A stretch of 64,000 bases of DNA, taken from contig CAYRIY010000005.1 of assembly GCA_964424335.1 (NCBI GenBank), positions 4,163 to 68,162 of the forward strand, read 5' to 3'. Below the pieces are notes generated by a model. That model was given only the letters and a program-made list of their open reading frames with translations, did no database searches and was not told the DNA's origin. Source of the stretch: CAYRIY01 sp964424335. GTDB taxonomy: Bacteria > Bacillota > Limnochordia > DTU080 > RSA5. Below, piece by piece: positions 48,967 through 57,673 of this stretch (position 1 is the stretch's first letter; every line of letters starts with the position of its first letter). The position numbers and the translations under genes are program-made.

Positions 48967-51024
48967 TTACAACAACCGGGCGAGTTGTACAGCCTCGACG
49001 ATGGGCGCAGAGCAGGCAAATCCCCTACAAACGTAGGCCGTGACTTCCCCGCCTCTTTGGCGCTTTCCTTTCCAGAGATCGTTCGCAGCCGTCAGCGCTT
49101 CGTCGGGCTCGATCAAATGAAACACACCGTGCGGCACATAGGCGCCGCCCAAAGCGCGCACAAATGGCTCCACCTCGCGCCGCTGGTCCCTACGAGCAAC
49201 GATGACGACCTCCGTGGCGCCGTTCACCCATCCGTCGTAAGCCAGCGTCAATGACGCGGTCCCCCAAGGATTTTGATCCATCTGCCTTCGGTACGTTTCG
49301 AGCACACGCTCGGCAAGGGTCAAATACCCGCGACCATCAAACGCAGGGTGCAGCCGCAGGAGCGATTGCACGGCGATCCCGGTTCCCGAGGGGATGCTCT
49401 GATCTCTCCAATCTTTGGGGCGATGAATCAACCCGTCATGGTCTGCCGGCGTCAGAAAAAAACCCGGGCTCTCTTCGTCCCAAAACAGCTCGAGGGCCAC
49501 ATCCATCCACCGAGCGGCCTCATTTAAGTAGGTGCGGTCGAATCCGGATTCGTAGATGTCCAAGAGCGCTTGCGTCCAAAAGACGTAATCTTCGAGAAAG
49601 CCGGGGATCCCGGCAGGACCGTCCTTAAAGCTGCGAACCAGTCGATCGCCGCGAACCATGTTCTCACGGATGAATCGGGCGGCGCGGCAGGCCCGGTCCA
49701 AGTACTCCGGCGACCCGAGGACGCGACTTGCGCGTGCAAAGGCGGAGATCATTAGGGCGTTCCACGCCAGGATCACCTTTTCGTCGCGCCCGGGTCGCAC
49801 GCGCCGTTCCCGTTGCTCGAGCAGTTTTGCCTTGCCCGCGGTCAAGCGCTCGAGCACCGTCTGGAGATCCAAGTTTAAAGCCTTGGCGAGCGCTGCTTCA
49901 TCTTTGGCGACGCGAAGGACGCTCAAGCCGCCTTCGAAGTTGCCACGGGGCGTGACGCCGAACCGCTCTTTTAAAAGCTCGGCGCCTTCTCCTAGGGCGG
50001 CGTCAAACTCTTCGGGCCGCCAAACGAAGTACTTCCCCTCGACACCTTCGGAGTCGGCGTCTTGCGAGCTAAAAAAGCCCCCGTCGGGATGGGACATCTC
50101 CCGCTCGACATAGCTCAAAGTCTCACGCACGACGTGGGCGTATCGATCTTCCTTCGTCAACTGGCATCCTTGCAAATACACCATGGAGAGTTGGGCGTTG
50201 TCGTAGAGCATCTTTTCAAAGTGAGGCACGGTCCAGGCGGCATCGGTCGCATAACGGTGAAAACCGCCGCCCAGTTGATCGTAGATCCCGCCGCCGGCCA
50301 TCTTATCGAGCGTGAGCAAGGTGAGCCTGCGGCACTTGGACGCGCCCGGATTGCGCGCAGCATACCTCAAGAGGAGCTCGAGCGCCGTAGGGTTTGGGAA
50401 TTTTGGCTGAGTGCCAAAGCCGCCGTGTGATTCGTCCATATAGCTGACGAGCCAATCGACCGACTTGTCGATGAGCGGTTGGCCTTGCTCCGAGGGGATC
50501 GGCGACCGCTGGTCACGGCTGCGCCGGTCAATCTGTACGAGCGCGGCCGTCATTTGTTTGGCCGCTCGCTCGATGCGGTCGCGATCCTCGTTGTACGATT
50601 GGACGACGGACTGCAGCACTTTGATAAACCCGGGTCGGCCGTATCGATCGTGCGGCGGAAAGTAGGCGCCGGCGTAAAAGGGTCTTTGATCGGGGGTCAA
50701 AAAGACGGTGAGCGGCCAGCCCCCCTGTCCGGTCAGGAGCTGCGCCGCGGTTTGGTAAATGTGGTCGATGTCGGGACGCTCCTCCCGATCGACCTTGATG
50801 TTGACGAAATGCTCGTTCATGATCGCAGCGATTTCATCGTCCTCAAACGACTCTCGCTCCATCACGTGACACCAGTGACAGGCCGAGTAGCCGACACTGA
50901 GCAGAATCGGCTTCTTCTCTGCCCTTGCCTTGCCCAGCGCAAGTTCGCCCCAAGGGTACCAATCGACAGGGTTGCCCGCGTGTTGCAAAAGATATGGGCT
51001 TTTCTCATGAATCAACCGGTTCAC
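48967..51024 (-). CDS. YyaL-type thioredoxin-domain protein (DUF255 / SPATA20 family)
   Basis: 685 residues, equal to B. subtilis YyaL. N-terminal thioredoxin-like domain: [49 protein letters not shown] (CxxC as CHWC), [26 protein letters not shown]; then an (alpha/alpha) barrel like N-acylglucosamine 2-epimerases with [34 protein letters not shown] and [20 protein letters not shown] 51024 with GGGAGG nine bases upstream is preferred; the open frame to 51363 overlaps an opposite small membrane gene. The molecular role of the family is not established. Confidence 0.92.
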   Translation of the reverse strand: MNRLIHEKSPYLLQHAGNPVDWYPWGELALGKARAEKKPILLSVGYSACHWCHVMERESFEDDEIAAIMNEHFVNIKVDREERPDIDHIYQTAAQLLTGQGGWPLTVFLTPDQRPFYAGAYFPPHDRYGRPGFIKVLQSVVQSYNEDRDRIERAAKQMTAALVQIDRRSRDQRSPIPSEQGQPLIDKSVDWLVSYMDESHGGFGTQPKFPNPTALELLLRYAARNPGASKCRRLTLLTLDKMAGGGIYDQLGGGFHRYATDAAWTVPHFEKMLYDNAQLSMVYLQGCQLTKEDRYAHVVRETLSYVEREMSHPDGGFFSSQDADSEGVEGKYFVWRPEEFDAALGEGAELLKERFGVTPRGNFEGGLSVLRVAKDEAALAKALNLDLQTVLERLTAGKAKLLEQRERRVRPGRDEKVILAWNALMISAFARASRVLGSPEYLDRACRAARFIRENMVRGDRLVRSFKDGPAGIPGFLEDYVFWTQALLDIYESGFDRTYLNEAARWMDVALELFWDEESPGFFLTPADHDGLIHRPKDWRDQSIPSGTGIAVQSLLRLHPAFDGRGYLTLAERVLETYRRQMDQNPWGTASLTLAYDGWVNGATEVVIVARRDQRREVEPFVRALGGAYVPHGVFHLIEPDEALTAANDLWKGKRQRGGEVTAYVCRGFACSAPIVEAVQLARLL

Positions 51025-51201
51025 ATGGCCGTCCTCCCAAACCTGACCCACCATTGATTCCAAAACCCGAAACACGCACCCCTGGGATACGAAATAGGTC
51101 CGGGCTGACGAACGATTCACCCCTATGGTACCATATAACCACGCCGCCAAACGCTCGGCGGCGCGCCTTGTCACGCCGAAAATGAATCGAGTGTATGGAC
51201 C

Positions 51202-51360
51202 GTGTTCGACCGCGACATGCAGATCTTCATCATTCTCCTCGTCTGTCTCCTGCTCATCAACATCCTTCCTCTGCCTCCAACCGTTCGCACTCTCCTTTTC
51301 CTCGTTTTGATCGTCTTGCAAGCGCTTTTCATCTACAACGGGCTGAGAAGAAAAAAATAG
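51202..51360 (+). CDS. Small two-helix membrane protein (52 aa)
   Basis: The frame from GTG 51202 to TAG 51360 encodes [20 protein letters not shown], a PLPPTVR turn, [17 protein letters not shown] and a basic LRRKK tail: two hydrophobic helices with positive-inside charge. This looks real despite its size, and more so than the acidic opposite-strand frame over the same bases. ATG 51217 is an alternative start; no strong ribosome site is seen. It lies divergent from the YyaL gene and 18 bases before the glnR regulatory region. Function unknown. Confidence 0.5.
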   Translation: MFDRDMQIFIILLVCLLLINILPLPPTVRTLLFLVLIVLQALFIYNGLRRKK

Positions 51361-51377
51361 CAATTACGTAAAATCGA

Positions 51378-51394
51378 TGTCATGTTTCTTGACT
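51378..51394. promoter_or_regulatory. GlnR/TnrA-type operator, distal site
   Basis: TGTCA-N7-TGACT matches the GlnR consensus TGTNA-N7-TNACA at all but the last position. It lies just upstream of the -35 box of the glnRA promoter; its centre is 31 bases (three helical turns) from the proximal site. Confidence 0.65.
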
Positions 51395-51402
51395 CACTCC
51401 TA

Positions 51403-51431
51403 TTGTCGTGTCATGGATGCGCACATATAAT
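51403..51431 (+). promoter_or_regulatory. glnRA promoter
   Basis: TTGTCG (51403-51408), exactly 17 bases, then a perfect TATAAT (51426-51431), 20 bases before the AGGAGGTGA ribosome site of glnR. The spacer is fully occupied by the proximal GlnR-like site, so GlnR binding would block RNA polymerase. Confidence 0.75.
51409..51425. promoter_or_regulatory. GlnR/TnrA-type operator, proximal site
   Basis: TGTCA-N7-GCACA matches the GlnR box except for one base and occupies precisely the spacer between -35 and -10. Together with the distal site this reproduces the two-operator layout of the Bacillus glnRA promoter. Confidence 0.6.
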
Positions 51432-51461
51432 TGACACACAATCCAACAGGAGGTGATCGGC

Positions 51462-51731
51462 ATGGCCACAAACGGTCAGCCCCACGCTAGCGTCTACACG
51501 ATTGGTGTCGTAGAGCGAATGACCGGGCTGTCGGCGCGCCAGATCCGTTACTACGAGGCCAAAGGGCTGATCACTCCTAAGCGGTCAAGCGGCAATCAGC
51601 GGCTCTACTCCAGGGCGCAGATCGAGACGTTAAAGGAAGTCCGAGCGCTGCGGGAAGAGCAGTTGCCCCTTGAGGCCATCGCCACATTGCTTTCCATAGA
51701 AGGACGGGAGGACGAGGTCAATGACAAATGA
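51462..51731 (+). CDS. glnR: MerR-family nitrogen regulator GlnR
   Basis: MerR-type winged helix: [52 protein letters not shown], then a short C terminus with [14 protein letters not shown]. 89 residues, shorter than B. subtilis GlnR (about 135), so the C-terminal region that contacts feedback-inhibited glutamine synthetase is reduced. ATG 51462 follows AGGAGGTGA. The end overlaps the start of glnA by 11 bases, so repressor and enzyme are translationally coupled. Represses glnRA when glutamine is plentiful, as inferred from family and operators. Confidence 0.9.
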   Translation: MATNGQPHASVYTIGVVERMTGLSARQIRYYEAKGLITPKRSSGNQRLYSRAQIETLKEVRALREEQLPLEAIATLLSIEGREDEVNDK

Positions 51732-53043
51732 AGACATCATTCGCAAGGCCGACGCTGCAGGGGTGAAGTTTATCCGGCTTCAGTTCACCGACATTCTCGG
51801 GGTGGTAAAAAACGTCGCCATTCCCCGTAGTCAACTCGAAAAAGCGCTCGAAGACGGCATGATGTTCGACGGCTCGTCTATTCAAGGATTTACGCGTATC
51901 GAGGAGTCGGATATGCACCTGCGCCCCGACCTCGACACCTTCACCCTTTATCCGTGGCGAACGACCGAGCCCGTCGCCCGAATGATCTGCGATGTCGAAA
52001 AGATCGACGGCTCACCCTTTGAGGGCGACCCGCGCTACGTGCTAAAGCGAACCCTTGAGCGCGCAAAAGCTCACTCTTACGAGATCAACTTGGGGCCCGA
52101 GTGCGAATTCTTCCTCTTTAAGGTGGACCCCAACACTGGTTCTCCGATCCTCGAGACCCACGACAAGGCCGGCTACTTTGACCTGGGACCCGTCGACAAG
52201 GGCGAGGACGCCCGCCGGGATATCGTCTTGGTGCTCGAGCAATTGGGATATGAGGTAGAGGCCTCTCACCACGAGGTAGCCGCCGGGCAGCACGAGATCG
52301 ACTTCAAGTACGGAGACGCCCTCGCGCAAGCTGACAGAGTAGCGACATTTAGGCTGGTGACTCGGGCCATTGCAGCAAAGCACGGCCTGCATGCGACCTT
52401 CATGCCAAAGCCGATTTTTGGCATCAACGGCTCCGGCATGCACACGCACATCAGTCTTTTCAAGGACGGCAAGAACGCATTCTACGATCCAAACGGCAAA
52501 CATCAGCTCAGCGCGACCGCCCGCTATTTCATCGGTGGCCTGCTCAAGCATGCAAAGGCGATCACGGCGCTCGCAAATCCGCTGGTCAACTCGTACAAGC
52601 GCCTAGTTCCCGGCTATGAGGCCCCGGTTTACATCGCCTGGTCCGCGCACAACCGCAGCTCGCTCGTCAGGGTGCCGGCGAGCCGAGAGCAAGGCACGCG
52701 GATCGAGCTTCGCTCTCCGGACCCGTCGTGCAACCCGTACCTCGCCTTTGCGGCCATGATCGCAGCGGGCATCGACGGCCTGGAAAACAAGATCGACCCG
52801 GGTGACTCCGTCACGTTCAATATCTACCACCTAACGGACGAAGAGCGCCGCGCCAAGGGGATCGACAACCTCCCCGCCAGCTTGTACGAGGCGCTGGAGG
52901 CCCTGCAGGCGGACGAAGTGATCTGCAACGCGCTTGGCCCTCACGTGCTGCGGCACTTCATCGACGCCAAGCTGATCGAGTGGGACCTTTACCGCACCCA
53001 AGTCCACCCTTGGGAAGTCGAGCAATACATCGGCGTGTATTAA
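51721..53043 (+). CDS. glnA: Glutamine synthetase, type I-alpha
   Basis: 440 residues: [51 protein letters not shown] (metal Glu), [28 protein letters not shown] (His), [37 protein letters not shown]. Lacks the adenylylation Tyr segment of the beta type; size and GlnR coupling fit the Bacillota alpha form, controlled by feedback inhibition. Makes glutamine from glutamate, ammonia and ATP as a dodecamer. ATG 51721 overlaps glnR. Followed by a strong terminator. Confidence 0.96.
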   Translation: MTNEDIIRKADAAGVKFIRLQFTDILGVVKNVAIPRSQLEKALEDGMMFDGSSIQGFTRIEESDMHLRPDLDTFTLYPWRTTEPVARMICDVEKIDGSPFEGDPRYVLKRTLERAKAHSYEINLGPECEFFLFKVDPNTGSPILETHDKAGYFDLGPVDKGEDARRDIVLVLEQLGYEVEASHHEVAAGQHEIDFKYGDALAQADRVATFRLVTRAIAAKHGLHATFMPKPIFGINGSGMHTHISLFKDGKNAFYDPNGKHQLSATARYFIGGLLKHAKAITALANPLVNSYKRLVPGYEAPVYIAWSAHNRSSLVRVPASREQGTRIELRSPDPSCNPYLAFAAMIAAGIDGLENKIDPGDSVTFNIYHLTDEERRAKGIDNLPASLYEALEALQADEVICNALGPHVLRHFIDAKLIEWDLYRTQVHPWEVEQYIGVY

Positions 53044-53084
53044 TCAATGCAACCAAACACGATCCGGCGATAGCGATCGATCCG

Positions 53085-53122
53085 AAATTGGGCCCGGGCT
53101 TTTCGAGATCCGGGCCCAATTT
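53085..53122. terminator. Bidirectional terminator between glnA and vanW-like gene
   Basis: A perfect 13-bp stem AAATTGGGCCCGG (53085-53097) with its complement (53110-53122), 12-base loop, T-rich on the plus side (TTTCTTTCT) and starting with TTT on the minus side. Confidence 0.85.
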
Positions 53123-53137
53123 CTTTCTGATGAAACG

Positions 53138-54529
53138 CTAGTACTGGAGCTCCCCGAAATTCTGGACCGACCAAAACCGGTCGGGACCAACGCGGACTCG
53201 CCGCAACTTTGGCGGGTAATAATTGCGCGACACGATTTCCGGTGGAGCCACAAATCCACTCTCTTTGTCCCGAATCACCTTTGAGACGATAATCCACCGG
53301 CCGTTCGCCCCCTCGAGGTCGACTTTCGTCTCGCCGACACCGAGCAAGGGGTCGAGCTCGATAACTTCTCGATAGGGCACCTCGATTTGCTCCGACGTGA
53401 GTTCCACGTCATATGGGAGCGGCTTGCTCGACCAAAGCGTGACGCGCAGGCGTCCGCTGCCAACCTCCGTTCGGATTACGATCGGCTCGTCCAGGGTATT
53501 TTGGAAACGAAAATCCATGACGCCGTACTGGAGGGTGGCGTCTCGGCCCGGGGGAACGTATCCGAGCGGGACCGAGTGTCGATACCGCTCGACGACTTTC
53601 AAGTTTGCGTAGAGGACCGCGTTGAACAGGGTCGACGATACCTGACAGATCCCTCCGCCGACGCCTTCCACAAACTCCTCCCCAACGATCTCAGGGGCCG
53701 GGTGAAACCCACGCTCGATCAGGCGCGGCCCGACCGTCTCATTGAATGAAAAGATCTCTTGGGGCATTAGCACGATGCCGTCGATCAGCGACGCGGCGAG
53801 ACGCACGTTTGCGGCGCGGCCCTCGAGGCTTTCGTCGTAGTACGTCGTAAAACCCGTGAGCAGCGCGCTCCCAAACCCGTCGACCTCCTTGACGAGAGCC
53901 TCCAAATCGTCCAACCGCACCGGCGCCGCAATCGACTTTACCGGGAGCGCGATCTTTGTCTCACCCGCCTCCCAGCGCTCGAGCCAGCGAAGTATCGCTT
54001 CCTGCGCTTCGGGCACATCGAGCATTCGCCCGTCTCGATCCGAAAGCAACTCTCCCCCGTTCATCGACATCTTGGCGTTGGCAGGCGGACGGTAGACCTT
54101 CGCGGCAAACTCGATCAGGCGATCCTCTAAGGCCTCATGATCAATCCTCCAGACGAGGCCTCCCAAAACCACCTCTCCGGGGTCGAGTTCGTCCTCACTC
54201 CAACCTTTTAGCATGCGATCGACACTGCGATCAAAGATCGGAGCGATCCCGAGGGCGCTCATGGAGGGCAATGCGAGTTCCGCGTCACCCGCGACCAGCG
54301 TGACCTCGCCGTCAATCACTGGCGAGAGCGCGGCCCGCACCGCGGACGCCGCCTGCTCTACGCTCAGGTTCGAGATGTCGACGGAGCCGATCAAAATGCG
54401 CTCTTGATGCATATTGGTCTCGGGAACGGAGCGATCTTCGCCGACTACCGCGAAGGCGCCAATTAGACCGAGCAACAGCGAGAGTCCCACCGCCGGCCAT
54501 AATAATCTAGATCCACGACGCTTAGGCAT
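53138..54529 (-). CDS. VanW-family exported protein
   Basis: 463 residues from ATG 54529: a short basic N terminus (PKRRGSR), a membrane anchor (LLWPAVGLSLLLGLIGAFAVVG), a central region like the YoaR/peptidoglycan-binding N-domain, then the VanW core: IFSFNETVGPRLIERGFHPAPEIV, GGGICQVSSTLFNAVLYANLKVVERYRHS and YVPPGRDATLQYGVMDFRFQN. The C terminus may be G5-related. VanW proteins are accessory in some vancomycin clusters but common and of unknown function in sporeformers. The ribosome site is weak, and the open frame upstream (to 54709) is not protein-like. Single-gene unit. Confidence 0.88.
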   Translation of the reverse strand: MPKRRGSRLLWPAVGLSLLLGLIGAFAVVGEDRSVPETNMHQERILIGSVDISNLSVEQAASAVRAALSPVIDGEVTLVAGDAELALPSMSALGIAPIFDRSVDRMLKGWSEDELDPGEVVLGGLVWRIDHEALEDRLIEFAAKVYRPPANAKMSMNGGELLSDRDGRMLDVPEAQEAILRWLERWEAGETKIALPVKSIAAPVRLDDLEALVKEVDGFGSALLTGFTTYYDESLEGRAANVRLAASLIDGIVLMPQEIFSFNETVGPRLIERGFHPAPEIVGEEFVEGVGGGICQVSSTLFNAVLYANLKVVERYRHSVPLGYVPPGRDATLQYGVMDFRFQNTLDEPIVIRTEVGSGRLRVTLWSSKPLPYDVELTSEQIEVPYREVIELDPLLGVGETKVDLEGANGRWIIVSKVIRDKESGFVAPPEIVSRNYYPPKLRRVRVGPDRFWSVQNFGELQY

Positions 54530-54772
54530 GTGTCTCGATGCACCGCTTCCCGACCAAAATCCGAAGTTGGCGTCTAATACATATCGTAGCACTGCAGCGC
54601 CGTTCCTCGTCGTGGTGGTAACAGGCGCAGCCGCCAAGGCCTCCCATAGACAGGGCATAAGAGGGATCTTTGCGGACCAGCGTGAACTAGTGAGTGCTCT
54701 CTTTTCCAATACCTAGCGGCGAGCACGGCTTTTTTGGCAGCCGATCTAATTCTCCCAGAGGTGATCAATCAC

Positions 54773-55153
54773 ATGTACAAGCTCTTGCACACCCGTATTC
54801 GCGTGAGCGATTTGGAGCGGACCATCAAGTTTTACTGCGACAACCTCGGATTTCAGCTCACCCGCAGAACGGATCGTTCGCCTGCGGGCAACCAACTCGC
54901 GTTTCTCGAACTGCCTGGAAACGACCACGTCATCGAGCTGGCCTACTCCCCCGATTACGACCTCAAGGTGCCGGAGGACCTGATGCACTTCGCGATCGGA
55001 GTGCCGGACCTTACGGCATTTTGCGCCGAACTCGAGGCAAAGGGGATCGAAATCTGGCCCGACAACTGGCGGGAAGCATTCCAGCAAGGAAGTAAGATGG
55101 CGTTTATTGACGATCCCGACGGATACGAAATCGAACTGCTCGAACGAAAGTAA
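54773..55153 (+). CDS. gloA: Glyoxalase I / VOC-superfamily protein
   Basis: One VOC domain of 126 residues: LHTRIRVSDLERTIKFYCDNLGFQLTRR, FLELPGNDHVIELAYS (Glu), LMHFAIGVPDL (His) and MAFIDDPDGYEIELLERK (Glu). The metal ligands His 6, Glu, His, Glu fit lactoylglutathione lyase-like enzymes; in Bacillota the thiol may be bacillithiol. AGAGGTGA precedes ATG 54773. Single gene followed by a short GC-rich inverted repeat (55174-55193). Exact substrate is not certain. Confidence 0.87.
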   Translation: MYKLLHTRIRVSDLERTIKFYCDNLGFQLTRRTDRSPAGNQLAFLELPGNDHVIELAYSPDYDLKVPEDLMHFAIGVPDLTAFCAELEAKGIEIWPDNWREAFQQGSKMAFIDDPDGYEIELLERK

Positions 55154-55261
55154 TCGGCCTTTCTCAAAAGGGTTTGAGGCGGGGCCGCCTCAAGCCGGGC
55201 CGTCGCGGCATGCCCGCTCCGAACTGGGGAATGCTACTTCCCAAGGACGGGAGCGATGCAA

Positions 55262-56203
55262 ATGATGAACGGCCCATTCTACTTCATCATCAATCCCAGG
55301 GCCGGAGGCGGAAAGGCACACCGCCTTTGGCCCTTATTTGAAAATAGACTCAAGGCCGCCCGCGCCGAGTTTCGCTGGCGGGTGACCAACTCCCCAAGCG
55401 ATGTTCCCAGGGTGTGCGCCAAGATCGATGACGACTGGATTCCGGTGGCCGTCGGCGGCGACGGCACGCTCCAGGCGCTCGTCGAAGGGCTTGCGCCCGG
55501 CAGGACGATCGGGCTGTTGCCCACCGGGACGACCAACGACTTCGCAAGGAGCGTCGGCATCTCCCGATCGCCGGCAAAGGCGCTCTACCAACTGCTAAAC
55601 GGCCGGGCGCGCCCGATCGATCTTCCCACGGCAAACGGCCGACCCTTTCTCGGCGTCGCGGGAATCACCTTCGGCAGCCTGCCCACCGTATTTGGCCTGC
55701 CGACGGCCGATCGGTACCGATCGGCACTCTCTGCTCTGATTGCGATGATCCGGTCCTCTGCCGGGCCACGAGAGGTTTCCATCACGGTCGACGGCCGCAC
55801 CCAGAGCGGAAAGACCTTGATGATCGCAATCGGAAATTGCCGCTTTTTTGGAGGACTCGACGTTTGCCCCCTGGCGCACCCTGACGACGGCCTGCTCGAC
55901 TTGTGCGTCACCGAAGAGTTGACTGCCGCCGAAACCATCGTCACGTTGGGGCGGCTGCGCCAAGGGACCCATGTCCGTCTGCCCAAGGTTCACTACACCA
56001 AAGCGCACACGATCGCGATCGACGGCCTGCCGACGACCAAAATGATCGCCGACGGCCACGCGTTAACCACCCTGCCGGTGGCAATCGGTCTTCAACAACA
56101 GGCCTTGAACGTCGTCGTGCCGCAGGAGGCGTGGAATCCCAGCAAGGTGACTTCGATCCTCCGAAGGCGCACGGGGCCTCTTGACAGCGGAGTCCAGGGT
56201 TGA
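55262..56203 (+). CDS. Diacylglycerol kinase-like lipid kinase
   Basis: DAGK catalytic domain of 313 residues: FYFIINPRAGGGKAHRLWPLFENRL, VAVGGDGTLQALVEGLAPGRTIGLLPTGTTNDFARSVGI, and the C-terminal beta part with CRFFGGLDVCPLAHPDDGLLDLCV. Members phosphorylate diacylglycerol, sphingosine-like or undecaprenol lipids at the membrane surface. GGGAG at 55249 fits ATG 55262 (eight bases); ATG 55256 is too close. It lies just ahead of the arsR-trxA promoter. DgkB or YegS/BmrU-type cannot be decided; the VFGLPTADRYRS insertion near 150 is not typical. Confidence 0.86.
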   Translation: MMNGPFYFIINPRAGGGKAHRLWPLFENRLKAARAEFRWRVTNSPSDVPRVCAKIDDDWIPVAVGGDGTLQALVEGLAPGRTIGLLPTGTTNDFARSVGISRSPAKALYQLLNGRARPIDLPTANGRPFLGVAGITFGSLPTVFGLPTADRYRSALSALIAMIRSSAGPREVSITVDGRTQSGKTLMIAIGNCRFFGGLDVCPLAHPDDGLLDLCVTEELTAAETIVTLGRLRQGTHVRLPKVHYTKAHTIAIDGLPTTKMIADGHALTTLPVAIGLQQQALNVVVPQEAWNPSKVTSILRRRTGPLDSGVQG

Positions 56204-56209
56204 TACTCT
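56181..56209 (+). promoter_or_regulatory. Promoter of the arsR-like/trx operon
   Basis: TTGACA (56181-56186), a 17-base spacer and TACTCT (56204-56209) lie inside the end of the kinase gene and its downstream gap, directly upstream of the ATCGAT palindrome and the AAAAGGAG ribosome site. Confidence 0.65.
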
Positions 56210-56212
56210 TTA

Positions 56213-56228
56213 ATCGATGACTATCGAT
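56213..56228. promoter_or_regulatory. ATCGAT-gact-ATCGAT operator candidate
   Basis: Two ATCGAT palindromes with four bases between (56213-56218 and 56223-56228) sit at the expected transcription start, immediately before the ArsR-type regulator gene. This is a natural place for ArsR autoregulation; the palindrome class is common for ArsR/SmtB regulators. Confidence 0.5.
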
Positions 56229-56242
56229 AAAAGGAGACGCCG

Positions 56243-56554
56243 ATGAGTCAAATCGCTGATGGGAATATGAGGGCGGTATCGAGCCATGTGGACGAAGATC
56301 TATCGGATGCGTACCGCGCCCTTGGCAGTCCCACCCGCGTCAAGATCTTGAGGGTTCTTTGTGAGCACGAGCGGTACTGCGGCGACCTGGTCAAGCTCTT
56401 TGACTTGTCCCAGTCCACCATCTCACATCACCTCAAAGCCCTGCGTGAGGCGGGGCTCGTCGATGCGGAAGAGCGCGGCGTCTCGACGTGTTATCGGGTC
56501 AATCGCAGCCGGCTCACGGCTTTGCGCGATCACTTGGCCGAGCTGGCCGATTAA
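56243..56554 (+). CDS. ArsR-family winged-helix regulator
   Basis: DLSDAYRALGSPTRVKILRVLCEHERYCGDLVKLFDLSQSTISHHLKALREAGLVDAEERGVSTCYRVNRSRL is a complete ArsR domain, 103 residues. Cys residues occur in the helix before the wing region (CEHERYCGDL) and at TCYRV, which may form a redox or metal site. AAAAGGAG precedes ATG 56243. It is 16 bases upstream of thioredoxin, so the pair likely forms an autoregulated redox or metal-stress operon. Confidence 0.9.
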   Translation: MSQIADGNMRAVSSHVDEDLSDAYRALGSPTRVKILRVLCEHERYCGDLVKLFDLSQSTISHHLKALREAGLVDAEERGVSTCYRVNRSRLTALRDHLAELAD

Positions 56555-56570
56555 AGGAGGCTTCTCTTAC

Positions 56571-56888
56571 ATGACAAAGACGGTTACGGATCAGACCTTT
56601 GAAAAGGAAGTCCTTCAGTCCGAAGGTGTCTCCCTCGTCGACTTTTGGGCGCCCTGGTGCGGCCCATGCCGCATGATCGGGCCGATCGTAGACGACCTAT
56701 CCCAAGAGTACGCGGGGCGGGTCAACGTCCTCAAGATGAACGTCGATGAGAACCCCGAAACGCCCGGGCGCTTTGGCATCATGGGAATTCCGACGCTCCT
56801 CCTCTTTAAAGACGGAGCCTTGGTCGATACGATGGTCGGCCTCCAGTCAAAGGAGACCTTGGTCCAGCGCATCAACAAGGCCCTCTAA
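56571..56888 (+). CDS. trxA: Thioredoxin
   Basis: 105 residues with the active site WAPWCGPCRMIGPI, the cis-Pro in GIMGIPTLLLFKDG and the normal thioredoxin length. AAAGGAGG precedes ATG 56571. Being the second gene of an ArsR-controlled operon suggests a specialised or stress-induced thioredoxin rather than the main housekeeping copy. Its last bases overlap the end of the convergent PHP-phosphatase gene by four bases. Confidence 0.95.
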   Translation: MTKTVTDQTFEKEVLQSEGVSLVDFWAPWCGPCRMIGPIVDDLSQEYAGRVNVLKMNVDENPETPGRFGIMGIPTLLLFKDGALVDTMVGLQSKETLVQRINKAL

Positions 56889-57673
56889 CTCGAGCGTCCA
56901 AGCAACCGATGGAGCAGCCCGCGCCGCACGGGCGGCGCGGGTTCCCACACGTGAATGTTCCCGCCTTCGATCAAGCGCCGAGGGTTGTCCTCAAACAAGA
57001 TCTTCGCGACTGCGTCCCCAACCAGTCGCTCCACTTCACGTCGGGCAGCCGACAGCCCCGGCGGGCGCCGTGTCGTCGAGTGCGCGTCGCTTGCGACGAA
57101 GTGCGCCATGCGCCGTTCGATGATCGTTCGAGCGGCCTTCTGCGCCCCAGATCCCGACTCGCCAAGCAGGCTGCGCCCGTTTACTTGCAAGAGCAAGCCG
57201 CGCCGAATCCACTCGACGAGTCGTTCGTAATCTTCCAACTCGCGCACATTCCGTTCCGGGTGTGCGATGACCGGAACGATCTTCCTCAACTGGCACTCGA
57301 AAAACACCTGCTCGGCATAATGAGGAATCTCTCCGGCCGGAAATTCCACTAAGACGTGGGTCCCCCGATCCGCGCAGGTAAGGAGACTCCCTCTTGCGAG
57401 CTCAGCCGGAATGTCGGGGCTAATGTAAACTTCTCCTCCAGGCAACACTCGGAGCGGGATTTCTTCTCTAGACAGCGCCTCCTGCAAGACGGCAAGGCGC
57501 TCCATGGCGGCATCGCGCCGATTTGCCATAGGCCCGTCAGGCATCATGTGAGGCGTCGCGACCATGGCGACGACGCCGTCGTTCACGGCCATACGAGCCA
57601 TCTCGAGCGATTCGGACAGATCCTTCGCGCCATCGTCCAGGCCGTGCAAAATGTGGCTATGAATGTCGATCAC
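56885..57673 (-). CDS. CpsB/CapC-type protein-tyrosine phosphatase (PHP family, YwqE-like)
   Basis: PHP-domain phosphatase of 262 residues: MIDIHSHILHGLDDGAKDLSES, VAMVATPHMMPDG, LPGGEVYISPDIP, VIAHPERNVRE and FVASDAHSTTRRPP supply the metal His/Asp/Glu ligands. In Bacillota, such enzymes dephosphorylate bacterial tyrosine kinases that control capsule or exopolysaccharide export. GTG 57673 follows GGAG and overlaps the upstream M48 gene stop by four bases, so they are coupled. No kinase or capsule genes are present here. Confidence 0.93.
   Translation of the reverse strand: MIDIHSHILHGLDDGAKDLSESLEMARMAVNDGVVAMVATPHMMPDGPMANRRDAAMERLAVLQEALSREEIPLRVLPGGEVYISPDIPAELARGSLLTCADRGTHVLVEFPAGEIPHYAEQVFFECQLRKIVPVIAHPERNVRELEDYERLVEWIRRGLLLQVNGRSLLGESGSGAQKAARTIIERRMAHFVASDAHSTTRRPPGLSAARREVERLVGDAVAKILFEDNPRRLIEGGNIHVWEPAPPVRRGLLHRLLGRSS

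Noticed and set aside
51025..51363. N-terminal extension of the YyaL gene on the minus strand
   Set aside because: The extension is rich in Glu, Asp and Gln and has no match to the family, whose normal length is reached from GTG 51024. The opposite strand encodes a plausible small membrane protein.
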